Source: Nemertoderma westbladi (taxonomy: Eukaryota; Xenacoelomorpha; Nemertodermatida; Nemertodermatidae). From it: 23,853 nt of DNA. The stretch is from the NCBI GenBank assembly GCA_032718475.1, contig JAUCBJ010005866.1, forward strand, positions 1 through 23,853, in the 5' to 3' direction. Positions within the stretch are counted from its first letter, which is position 1. The number at the start of each line of letters is the position of its first letter. A model generated the notes under the pieces. That model worked only from the letters and a program-made list of their open reading frames with translations, made no database searches and was not told the origin of the DNA. A program made the translations under genes and the position numbers. This document shows, piece after piece, positions 1-8,340 of the stretch.

Positions 1-360
1 ACGGAGAACAGTAGCATTCATCCATGAGGTCGAAACGAGATCTCATGAACGTAGATATGACGCGACGCCGGGAGTGAACAATGTGAGGAGGACATGAGAA
101 TTAATAGTGGAAACGTTGCTACGAGCATCCGGAGGAGTCGAGATAGGACGGATAGTGAACCGTCAATAGTCGAAGTAGAGGAGGAAAACCAGTGGGGCCG
201 AACTTCGGGAGATTGCCGTCGCCCCGAAGAAACTCAGCCTGGCGATGTATACTACACACCGGGAGGAGGGTATAGGATATACTTGGCGGTGGCGGGGAGG
301 TCTTCTCTGTTCTCGGAATATTCGAGAAGAGTAAACTTCGGATATACCATCTAATGGAGA
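1..360 (+). pseudogene. Fragment of retroelement gag-leader coding region (plus-strand copy)
   Basis: This is a decayed copy of the Arg/Glu-rich coding region found on the minus strand at 13656-14220. The open part (94-354) shares the motif WGRT-x-GDCRRP followed by PGxxYxTPGxGYR, and ends with a FSRRLNFG-like string (EYSRRVNFG here). Homology at DNA level starts at base 1, so the element continues off the window. Relative to the minus copy, the stretch between GYR and SRR is deleted or replaced, and the frame stops at 352-354. It is followed directly by a purine tract and an LTR, so gag, protease and everything downstream are deleted. Where the minus copy has an in-frame TAG, this copy has CAG. 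Upstream of 94 the frame is broken by several stops. It is a pseudogene, not a working protein. Confidence 0.7.
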
Positions 361-475
361 TGCATTAATGAATACGTACGTAATACGTAAGTGGGCCCGA
401 CAGAGCCCACTTACAGCCACAGGGAAAGGTGAATGATGGAATAGGGCCCGCTGGTGGGTGAGTTGGACCAATATT

Positions 476-487
476 GGGAGGGCGGCA
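476..487 (+). promoter_or_regulatory. Polypurine tract before the 3' LTR
   Basis: The run GGGAGGGCGG ends a few bases before the TG that opens the LTR at 488. LTR elements use such a purine run to prime plus-strand DNA. Its position supports plus-strand orientation for this fragment. Confidence 0.5.
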
Positions 488-1036
488 TGTCGCGTGTATC
501 AGCCAGAGGCCAATGTTAGCCTCCTAAAGGCAATGTATTCTACCCATATATATTACCAGTCATTCATTGTGCAACCAGTTGGCATTCATTCCATTTAGGG
601 TGCAAATGTGAAATGGTTTTCCACCACTGTGCTTCGCTATGCGGTGCTACCGGTACTACAGTAGCAATTCAGTATATTTGACATCAGTCGATTAACAACT
701 GTAAAGTTCACCAATAAACTCTTATATTCACCAGCCTACAGCCAAGTCAACCACCCAGTCAGAAGCCAACGCGACCGCGTAGGGAACTTCACCAGTCAAC
801 CACCCAGTCAGTAGCCAACGCGAGCGCGTAGGGAACTTCACCAGTCAACCACCCAGTCAGTAGCCAATGCGAGCGCGTAGGGAACTTCACCAGTCAACCA
901 CCCAGTCAGTAGCCAACGCGAGCGCGTAGGGAACTTCACCAGTCAACCACCCAGTCAGTAGCCAATGCGAGCACGTAGGGAACTTCACCAGTCAACCACC
1001 CAGTCATTAGCCAACGCCAACCAGGATCCCATCACA
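488..1036 (+). mobile_element. 3' LTR of BEL/Pao-like element, plus orientation
   Basis: The segment opens TGTCGCG and closes CCCATCACA, the usual TG...CA of an LTR. It follows a purine tract and a gag-region fragment. A TATA-like run (545-552) and an AATAAA (713-718) sit inside it, as expected for promoter and polyadenylation signals. Its last bases, GGATCCCATCACA, match GGATCCCGTCACA at the minus-strand end of the LTR copies at 2913, 6128, 15661 and 17549, so all belong to related LTR families. The U5-side half is filled by a 49-bp minisatellite. The left LTR lies outside the window, so no target duplication can be checked. Confidence 0.6.
746..1018 (+). repeat. 49-bp minisatellite, six units, inside an LTR
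   Basis: The string CCACCCAGTC starts at 751, 800, 849, 898, 947 and 996, an exact 49-bp period. Each unit also carries CCAA(C/T)GCGA and GTAGGGAACTTCACCAG. Units differ by only a few bases, so the expansion is recent. Confidence 0.95.
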
Positions 1037-1504
1037 TTTAATATCCAAGTTAAATTAATTAATTAAATTAATTAATTTTTGCGAGGAATTCCAGAGCATT
1101 TGATAATAATCTACTGTATAAACTTTTGGGAGCATATTTGAAATACAGAATCGGTAATAGATATATACCATGTACAATTTATAACTATACGTCATTGTAT
1201 ATGGCACGAGTGATTTCGTTTCCCGAAATAATAGAACGAGGGCGGTAAAAGCTTTAAAGTGCTAATTATGAACAATGGCGAATCTAATTTTATTTATTTG
1301 TGGGGAATTATTTGTACAGTAGTTATGCACATAAACTTTCTAGCACAACCTAATAATGACTACTGATAAATAATGTCGCACTGTGAAGTAAAGTTAGAAA
1401 ATATGTCGCCATGGCGATTTGATAGTGCGAAATTAATTCCATACAAATAAATAAAAATTGTTATACTTAAGTCGTTGTAATTTAAACTTATCTCAAATTT
1501 TACT
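1037..1504. other. AT-rich stretch with no gene seen
   Basis: The stretch is AT-rich, including an AATTAATTAAATTAATTAATT-type run near 1055-1076. No open frame, RNA gene or clear repeat was recognised. Confidence 0.5.
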
Positions 1505-1510
1505 AGAAAA

Positions 1511-1530
1511 GCATTTCCTAAAGGAAATGC
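1511..1530. repeat. Palindrome GCATTTCCTAAAGGAAATGC, copy 1
   Basis: Nine-base arms are separated by AA. Near-identical copies lie at 2744-2764 and 2830-2849. A longer inverted relation surrounds them: CTTAGCTTCGTGG before the 2744 copy is nearly the reverse complement of CCACGAAGCTACGG after this one. Confidence 0.9.
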
Positions 1531-2743
1531 AACCACGAAGCTACGGAAAGTTAAACACTCTTTGACTCATCAGTTCATTGCTTTACCGAGTTAAGAGGCA
1601 TATGCCTTAAAACTCATATTACCATGGCAACTGGAGTTTTAGTGAACTGCTGAGGTTTACATTAAGATCCGGTTCGTGGTTCCAGGTGACACAAATCGAC
1701 ACAAGGAAGTTTCATTGAGTAGTTGATGTCCAAAATTTAGGATGTATTTGTTAAAACATCTGTTTGCAGTGGTTGTCATTGAAACTGATAAATAGAACAA
1801 CTTAAATTGGATGCAGAATAAAGTGATGTAATGAGGGTAGGGTTTGGTCCCAAGTAGTAACAACTTAATGTTATGGTTTATAGAATCATTTTATAAAATT
1901 TAACATCTGTTTAGCCTGGTTGCTCTGGTAACTGAATTTTCTAATTGACCTCAATAAGCGCAACTATTTCTTGTCCTTATCATTGAGTTGAATAACTTCA
2001 AGTTTCGATCTATTATGGTTGTTGTACAAATAGTGTAAAAACATAGACTTGAATGATATAGACTTTAATAAACTCCAGTTACCATGGTAACTATATATTT
2101 CTGAAAGTTGAGTTTTGCAAAAAGTTCCTAATAAGAGTCCAGACAACACATAACCAGTGTCGGAGAATGTTATCGTGTAGTCTATGTTCAAAATGAACTA
2201 TATTTTTGTGTCAAAACATCTGTTTGCATTGTTTGCCATGGAAACTGAAAAATAGAACAATGTTAATCGGATAAATAATATGTGATATAGTGGGGGTAGG
2301 GATTGGTCAACAAGTCATAATACCTTTAACTTGTGCTTCAAATTATCATTTCATAAATTTGAACACCTGTTTAGCCTGGTTGACAAGGTAACTGATTTTT
2401 TTAGTTAACCTCAATCGGCTCTGCTATGGCCCTTATAGTTGAGTTGAGAAACCCCAAGTTTATATCTATTATAGTTTTCCTACAATAGAGTTATAAATAA
2501 TAGCTTGAAATACATAGACATTTTTTGAAGTCCGTTACCATGGAAACCAGATTACCGATATGTGTATACATGCAAAATTTCAGGGTACTTTTAAAGGCTA
2601 GTTTTGGCAGAACTTCTGAACTAAAAAAAAACTAAATCTGCCCCATACAAGTAAAAGGGCCCACTATGAATACACCATCTCAGCTAAGGAAAATCTTTCT
2701 TAGCGAAAGTAGTTGATTTCCCTTAGCTTCGTGGACTAGAAAG

Positions 2744-2764
2744 GCATTTCCCTAAAGGAAATGC
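2744..2764. repeat. Palindrome GCATTTCC...GGAAATGC, copy 2
   Basis: This is the same palindrome as at 1511 with one extra C in the centre. It follows CTAGAAAG, as does the 2830 copy. Confidence 0.85.
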
Positions 2765-2829
2765 AACTACCTTATAGATGAGTTGCGAAACCCCAAGTTT
2801 GTATATAATACAGTTTTGCTACTAGAAAG

Positions 2830-2849
2830 GCATTTCCTAAAGGAAATGC
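2830..2849. repeat. Palindrome GCATTTCC...GGAAATGC, copy 3
   Basis: The sequence is identical to the copy at 1511 and is preceded by CTAGAAAG. It lies 64 bp before the LTR insertion site. Confidence 0.9.
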
Positions 2850-2907
2850 AACCACCAAGTTAAGGAAAATTAAACACTCTTTGTCTCATCAGTTCATTTC
2901 TTTACCG

Positions 2908-2912
2908 AGTTA
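2908..2912 (+). repeat. Left target-site duplication AGTTA of the LTR
   Basis: AGTTA lies directly left of the LTR at 2913 and again directly right of it at 3478-3482. The paralogous array copy at about 1588-1600 has a single uninterrupted CCGAGTTAAGAGGC, which is the empty site. Confidence 0.9.
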
Positions 2913-3477
2913 TGTGACGGGATCTGAGTTGGCGAGGATCCCCCCGTTGTGTGCGTGGAAATACGCGTCACCGTGTCCGCTGGGCTATTGAAAGGCTGGA
3001 ATAGTTTTATAGTTACAGTTGTTCGTAATATCAGACAGTTAATATAGTACAATCAGTCACAGTAATAGCAAATATAATCACGGTCAACGGCGACGGTTAA
3101 AAACAGTCTGACTTCTACACTCAATATTAGCCAACTGAGGCACAATCAATAAAGGTAACGGTTATATATTATTACATGGGATACATTCCTATCTACGTTT
3201 GGCCTAGACAATGGATGCGCTATAATTGATGGTAAACCGCCCTATCATTGGTTGATTTATTTCCCTGGGCCATAACAATTTTTCCCCTTTGGCCTTTATG
3301 CTAGCTTCTTCCCTGAGATGAGCTGTGCGCTGACATCTCTCTAGCTGGCAATGTATATTGCCCTGGTGTGCTTAGTAGGTGATATTATATTGGTAATACC
3401 GCCTATCTATTATGATTCGTAAATCATAACTTTCCCCATTTTCCGCTGGGTGGTGCAGCGAATTGGATCCGCTAACA
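2913..3477 (-). mobile_element. Solo LTR (copy 0), diverged member of the family
   Basis: The 565-bp insert begins TGTGACGGGATC and ends CCGCTAACA, and is flanked by the 5-bp duplication AGTTA. It is homologous to, but clearly diverged from, the LTR copies at 6128, 15661 and 17549. Shared blocks are the first 12 bases, TACGCGTCACCG, TGCTGGGC-like text, and the stem-loop near 3381-3400. No coding sequence is attached, so it is a solo LTR left by recombination between two LTRs. Minus orientation is inferred from the plus-oriented LTR at 488, which ends with the reverse complement of this start. Confidence 0.85.
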
Positions 3478-3720
3478 AGTTAAGAGGCATATGCCTTAAA
3501 AACACCTATTACCATGGCAACCGGAGTTTTCAAGAACTGCTGAGGTTTACATTAAGATCCGGTTTGTTGTTCCAGGTAACACATACTTCAATTCAGTTTC
3601 AAATTCAGTTTCATTGAGTAGTTAATCTGCTAAACTAAGGATTTAATTGTTAAAACGTATGTTTTTAGTGGTTGTCATGGAAACTGAAAAATAGAACAAT
3701 GTAATTTGGATGCGGAATCA
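3478..3720 (+). repeat. Diverged X-box array (right part, resumed after the LTR)
   Basis: From AGTTAAGAGGCATATGCC the sequence follows 1591-1830 closely, including ATTACCATGGCAAC (core 3512-3517) and GTTGTCATGGAAAC (core 3675-3680). Homology fades after GATGCGGAATCA near 3720. Confidence 0.8.
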
Positions 3721-4145
3721 AGGATGTCTCCTTGATATTATACATTAAAATTAACAACAAAATATGATGCCATAATTATTTCAAAAATGGGGCCCCAGGC
3801 CACACTACTGTAATGACGAACCTTCTTATTTGATGACACTGATTCCAGGGTCTACTGCATATCCTCGAAAGGGTTGACTGACAGCAGGTTCCCTGAATGA
3901 AACCGGAAGTCTAGTGGGAAGGGAGGTAGGCATTCTACTGCGGAAGCGCCTAAGAATCGGATAAGGTTCTTTCGATATTCTCACCCCCCTGACGAAAGAT
4001 ATCCCTTTCAGTGACCTTTACGAGTTTAAGCAAAATTCAAAATTTTGATACCCATGTTATACTAATACCGTATATTATATAAAATTTTTAATACAATTTA
4101 TTTAAATAAGGGTTGTATAACGTACCCTGTACTATTTAGTTTTTT
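3721..4145. other. Unassigned stretch
   Basis: No gene or repeat was recognised. The part near 3790-4020 is less AT-rich than its surroundings, and it then passes into AT-rich DNA. Confidence 0.4.
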
Positions 4146-4398
4146 TTCGAAAAATGTTCTTAAACAAAAAATGTGTTCTAGAAGCTTAATTCATAGCAAA
4201 CATGTTGTGGAACATTTAAATTAAGTAGCAAAAACTAGCTAGTTTAAAAAAATTAACGTTTTTTAAATTAAATCTTCTAGAAAAAAATGTGTTCTAGAAC
4301 ATTAATATTTTTCTTAATTGATAGTTAACATGTTCTAGAACATGTTGCTGTCATGTAATATAAATAATTTATATTATAATTGTAAAAACTAGCTCGTT
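4146..4398 (+). repeat. Two diverged repeats with TTCTAGAA palindromes
   Basis: GTTCTAGAA(C/G) occurs at 4175-4184, 4291-4300 and 4332-4341, and CTTCTAGAAA at 4274-4283. The third lies in an 18-bp perfect palindrome, 4328-4345. Two diverged copies can be traced, each running from a TTCTAGAA site through a CATGTT...GAACAT segment to AAAAACTAGCT(A/C)GTTTAAA (ending near 4247 and 4402). The sites match the heat-shock-element pattern nTTCnnGAAn. The end of this block (4363-4398) reappears at 16329-16365. Confidence 0.65.
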
Positions 4399-4539
4399 TA
4401 AATAATCTGGTCTATGGGTACTCAAGGTTTGCAGTAGTAATGCCAACGTATCTACATATATCCATAATCTATATATAGTATCTACTACAGGCAGGCCTAT
4501 ACATTTAATTGTTATACAAAGTATATATACCTAACTCTT
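4399..4539. other. Short AT-rich spacer
   Basis: No feature was recognised between the palindrome repeats and the DNA transposon. This part is missing from the second copy of the block at 16327. Confidence 0.4.
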
Positions 4540-4549
4540 TACATTGGTA
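4540..4549 (+). repeat. Left flanking direct repeat TACATTGGTA
   Basis: The same ten bases lie immediately outside the right terminal repeat at 5311-5320. An 8-10 bp target duplication would fit hAT, P or Mutator-type transposition; the exact length is ambiguous. Confidence 0.8.
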
Positions 4550-5310
4550 CGGAGCCCCTAAAGGGACATGTGAAAAAAAAAACTACAGCTGTTCGATACA
4601 ATAGTGAGATGGTGAGATGGAGATGCTTAGCAACACAGCAACAACACCTGACACTATAATCAGCTTATCTAACAGCGCTGACAGTAGATAATACAGCTAT
4701 TTCCTGACTTAGTTACAATGAAATTAATATGTTAAAGATATTATAATTTGCTACAATATGTCGGTTGTATTGTCGGCCTAAGTCGATATTAACAGAGCGC
4801 GTTCAGCCATTGTTAATAATATTTTCAACCAATAATGCCATCAACAACAATGCTGTAGATTGAATTGAAAATCCCACTAAAAAGATTGCACTTATATTAC
4901 CAGTATTATTTAGCCAATCAAAGTACAGTTAGTAAGTCGTTCGCATGAGTTACTAAGTCGTTCGCACGAGTTAGTTAATTCGTTCGCACGACTTAGTATG
5001 TCGTTCGCACGACTTAGTATGTCGTTCGCACGACTTAGTATGTCGTTCGCACGACTTAGTAAGTCGTTCGCACGAGTTAGTATGTCGTTCGCAAGAGTTT
5101 TTTAAGTCGTTCGCACGACTTAGTATGTCATTCGCACGACTTAGTAATTCAGTAATTCGTTAGCACGACTTAGAATGTCGTTCGCACGAGTTTGTTAAGT
5201 CGTTCGCACGACTTAGTAAGTCGTTCACACGACTTAATAAGTCGTTCGCACATCGTTCGCACGAGTTAGCGAAAAAAAATTTATTTTCTCATGTCCCTTT
5301 CTGGGCTCCG
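4550..5310. mobile_element. Non-autonomous inverted-repeat DNA transposon (MITE-like)
   Basis: The 761-bp element has 21-bp terminal inverted repeats at 4550-4570 (CGGAGCCCC...GGGACATG) and 5290-5310, matching at 19 of 21 positions, and a 10-bp direct repeat TACATTGGTA outside both ends. There is no transposase frame, so it would need enzymes from elsewhere. About half of it (4926-5270) is a 21-bp hairpin minisatellite. Both ends run into A/T homopolymers just inside the terminal repeats. A second copy at 16366-16729 keeps the hairpin array and the right end but has lost the left end. Superfamily is not assigned. Confidence 0.8.
4926..5270. repeat. 21-bp hairpin minisatellite inside the DNA transposon
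   Basis: About sixteen units of the form GTCGTTCGCACGACTTAGTAT follow each other at a mainly 21-bp period. Each good unit contains AAGTCGT-TCGC-ACGACTT, a perfect 7-bp stem with a TCGC loop. Several units have ACGAGTT in place of ACGACTT, which breaks the pairing. A second, shorter array lies at 16376-16690. Confidence 0.9.
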
Positions 5311-5320
5311 TACATTGGTA

Positions 5321-6127
5321 TTACACAAACATTAAATTAATGGGGTTGGGGTTTACTGCCCATATTTAATGCTAAGGTTGTCCAGCGCACTTTAGCTTAG
5401 TGATCTTATATTTCCAATAGCTAAACATTCAAGAATATAATATATTTGTTATGTTATCATATAAAACAGAGGGTTGCGAAAGCATACCATCCAAATTTCG
5501 CAACTCGCTAAAGTTCTAGAATTTCTAAGCAGTAATAAAATTGATAGCATGCTTTGGAGGAACGAAAATTAAAATTAAAAATATATTACTAAGACAATTT
5601 GACGAAATGTATGATTTTTCGAATTACATGAAATTTCCATTGTGTTTACTACATGTATGTAAGCCTAATCTAAACCCTCAAATTAGTTAGTAAATTCTGG
5701 CTGAATGGCCTATAGTTTAGGACGCCTATTTGTTAAATTTACTTACTGGGTGCTATTTTAAAATTAAATTAGGAATTTCTAGAAAACTAAATTATGTGTT
5801 ACTATCGATTCAACATTTACTATACACCATCTCCCTTTACAACAACCATTTTTGCGGTCGGAGCATCCCATCACCCCCCCCCCCCCCCCCTAATTGATTT
5901 CAAAATTCAATAAAATGCTATGAAATTTGGTATGATGATAGATCACCACCTTTTCTTACTGCTGGCCTGGCCGGATTTTTCAATTTCTCAGTTATTTCCA
6001 TACAACAAGCCCTTAAAAAAATGTCAATTTTGCAATGTTTAACCACCACCGCAGACTTTATTTTTCGTCTTTGGAATGTAATCTAGATATCATTAGAAAC
6101 GCCTTCATCTGCAGATTCCAAATCAGA
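5321..6127. repeat. Duplicated spacer, first copy
   Basis: This stretch is nearly identical to 16740-17548, differing at scattered single bases and small indels. It includes a run of 17 C at 5874-5890. No gene was recognised. It ends in TCAGA, the left target duplication of LTR copy A, shared with copy C. Confidence 0.85.
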
Positions 6128-6668
6128 TGTGACGGGATCCTAAGATCCCGACCGGGTTAGATTTGTACGCGTCACCGTTCTGCTGGGCAGTTGTACTAAG
6201 TCGCTTTGGCCGAAGGCCGTCGGGGAAAATGATAGAGTTTCTGTTTCTCAATATTACTACACCGAACGATAATAGCACAATCAGTATGTAATGGGTATCA
6301 CGATAACACAGATATAACAGCAGAAATGCACAGATTAATTGGTGATGTTAGTGGCGGTGACAGTCATAAACTATGACCGGTCTGCAACTGTGTAACTATA
6401 ATGAACTGACCGGTAAATCAGTAATGCAGAATAATATATGATTGATACACACAGATATTTTTTTCACCTCTTACTGTACTTGGCCCTCTGTACCCAGTGG
6501 ATGCTTTCCTATCTCTAATCACGTGCTTCCCTCCCTGCTATTGGCTAATACACTAATTGTCACTTTGGCACTCCCTGTGTGTGTTTCCCCCCGCTGCTAG
6601 CCTCTACTAGCTGTATTCTCTCCGAGGTGGTTTGACCTCTCACCTCTCTCTGTGGCTTTAGGGCTTGT
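6128..6668 (-). mobile_element. LTR copy A, left part (interrupted by LINE)
   Basis: The sequence starts TGTGACGGGATCC and follows LTR copies B (15661) and C (17549) almost base for base up to GGCTTGT at 6668. There a LINE is inserted, and the LTR resumes at 8122. TCAGA lies directly to its left, as for copy C. In the minus-strand reading this is the downstream (3') LTR of the retroelement interior at 8263-15660. Confidence 0.85.
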
Positions 6669-8121
6669 ACCGTACAACAAGAGTCCCACAAGAAATGAAA
6701 ACAAATAAGTTGGTGCCAGTTCCCAAGAAGGGCAACCTAACACTCTATGGTTCTTTTCGGGGAATCTCATTGATCTCGATTGCTGCAAAACTATACAATA
6801 GAATTCTATTAAATCGCATCAGGGATCCCATTGAGAGACTGCTACGTGGAAATCAGAATGGGTTCCGTAAAGGTCGTGGGACCATGGAGCCCATTTTGGC
6901 ACTTAGAAGGATAATTGAAGAGTTATCAAAAAAGAAAGACAGGCATCTGGCTGTTATCTTTGTTGACTTCTTCAAGGCCTTTGATTCAGTCTCTCGCTCA
7001 CGTATGTTCAGCATACTTTCATTATATGGGATTCCTGATGAAATTATTGCAGCAATCAGATCAGTATACGATGGTTCGACAACATTTGTGTCTACTGTTG
7101 ACGGTGACACAGAACCATTTGAAGTGTTATGGGGCGTCCTCCAAGGAGACACACTTGCACCATTCTTGTTCATTATTGTGGTTGACTATGTTCTACGCAT
7201 GTCCTTAGATCATCATAATGATGATGGGGTGATGATAACTCCACCTACTGGCTCCAGAAGTCGAGGAAATCCTGCCAAGTACCTAACTGATCTAGACTTT
7301 GCTGATGTCTTAGGAGTACTCTCAGAATCATTAGAGGGAGCCCAGCGGCTCCTCAGCTCATTAGAACATGCTGCTTCTAGTGTTGGTCTTTTTATTAACT
7401 CCAGAAAGACCAAAATTCTGACAGTTAACTTTGAAAGTCCTCAGCAAGTCTCTGATCGGATGAGCATAAGCTCAAAGGATGGTATGCTTGAGCATGTGGA
7501 CGACTTCTGTTAACTGGGATCATGGATCCGGAAGTCAGGTGAGGACCTTCGAATACGTAAGGGAAAGGCATGGGCAGCCTTGAATAGGGTTTCCAGGATT
7601 TGGAAGTCACCTAGAATTAATCGGAAACTTAAGGTCCGATTATTTAGAGCAGCAGTAGTTCCAGTACTCCTCTACGGGAGTCCATGCTGGGCTCTAACTG
7701 CTGAGGACACCAAATCTTTGGATGGCACATTCACAAGAATGCTACGCCAGGTACATTGTGTCAAGTACAATGCACACATCTCCAACCAGACACTATATAA
7801 CATTGGAGGTGTCTCATTGGTTCCCCCAAGCTTGATACTAGAACAAAATCGCCTCCGCTTTGCAGGACATTGCTTTCGCCGTGAGGACCAGCCAGTGCAT
7901 AATCTTGTACTTTGGCAGCCTCATGGAGTGAATAAGCATGGTGGACAGCCCATGACTTTCTTGAGACGCATCTTAAAGGACACTGGCCTTAAAGATGCGG
8001 ATGATCTAGCAAATGTCATGGGTGATAGGGAGTTGTGGCGGTGCAATTTTGTTGACAAGCCGGCACAGCATTCTTAAAAATGCAGCTGCAATGCAGCATG
8101 CCGATCCTAGTAGTAGTAGTA
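6669..8121 (+). mobile_element. 5'-truncated LINE inserted in LTR copy A
   Basis: The insert holds the reverse transcriptase and C-terminal part of a non-LTR retrotransposon and ends in TAGTAGTAGTAGTA, a short microsatellite tail as seen in several LINE clades. The empty site is preserved in LTR copies B and C, which read GGCTTGTGTCGCCCC or GGCTTGTGTCACCCC. Here GGCTTGT ends at 6668 and GTCGCCCC starts at 8122, so the junctions are exact, with no obvious long target duplication. The endonuclease half is missing through 5' truncation. Confidence 0.9.
6674..8077 (+). pseudogene. LINE reverse transcriptase fragment, one frame with one stop
   Basis: One frame runs from the 5' junction to 8077. 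Reverse transcriptase blocks appear in order: RGISLISIAAKLYNRILLNR, QNGFRKGRGT, FVDFFKAFDSV (first catalytic Asp present), GVLQGDTLAPFLFIIVVDY, then LDFADV where the family has (Y/F)ADD. The second Asp of that catalytic pair is Val (codon at 7307-7309). A TAA at 7511-7513 sits where related proteins have Tyr in the string FxYLGSWI. After it follow LLYGSPCWALT, DGTFTRMLRQV and RLRFAGHCFRRE, a C-terminal region common in aquatic-invertebrate LINEs. No endonuclease remains. Family membership is secure; the clade is not assigned. The copy is dead. Confidence 0.88.
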
Positions 8122-8262
8122 GTCGCCCCCCCCCCCCCCCCCCGAAGTTGGTTATGAGGTGAGATTATTATTGGTAATCTCGTATCCCCATCTATATTAA
8201 TAAAATGCCACTGGTCCCATTTTCTGGTGGGTAATGTAATGGAATTGAATAAGTGCGCTTCA
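8122..8262 (-). mobile_element. LTR copy A, right part
   Basis: The LTR resumes after the LINE at GTCG followed by 18 C (8126-8143) and GAAGTTGGTTATGAGG, and follows copies B and C to GGAATTGAAT. Beyond that it carries about 15 extra bases before CCGCTGG, where copy C has CCGCTTACA, so the exact edge toward the interior is uncertain (about 8262 to 8325). Confidence 0.75.
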
Positions 8263-8330
8263 ATTCCGCTGGAACCCAATCTAATATCGGGTGTGGGGTG
8301 GAGTTCTTTTCTCGGGGTCAGCTTTCCTGA

Positions 8331-8340
8331 CCGCCCCCCT
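8331..8340 (-). promoter_or_regulatory. Candidate polypurine tract for the minus-strand element
   Basis: On the minus strand the bases read AGGGGGGCGG, close to the GGGAGGGCGG that precedes the plus-strand LTR at 488. It lies just upstream, in minus reading, of LTR copy A, as a 3' LTR primer would. Confidence 0.4.

Larger units (their letters stand above)
1505..2912 (+). repeat. Diverged tandem array with X-box-like palindromes (left part)
   Basis: The array is built of roughly 460-bp units, each made of three diverged sub-repeats of 147-159 bp. Every sub-repeat has a GTTNCCATGGNAAC-like palindrome, the form bound by RFX factors. The six-base cores are centred at about 1624.5, 1778.5, 1925.5, 2084.5, 2238.5, 2385.5 and 2540.5. 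Shared flanking words such as AACATCTGTTT and GGTTG...AACTGA tie the sub-repeats together. The segment 1507-1600 recurs at 2822-2912. The array is cut by the LTR at 2913 and resumes at 3478. No coding frame is supported. Confidence 0.8.

Noticed and set aside
163-471. 102-codon minus-strand open frame near the left end
   Set aside because: It is antisense to the gag-leader fragment, which has a homologous copy at 13656-14220.
4926-5270. CRISPR-like array of short palindromic repeats
   Set aside because: Units are contiguous at 21 bp with no unique spacers, and the sequence is animal DNA inside a DNA transposon. It is a hairpin minisatellite.
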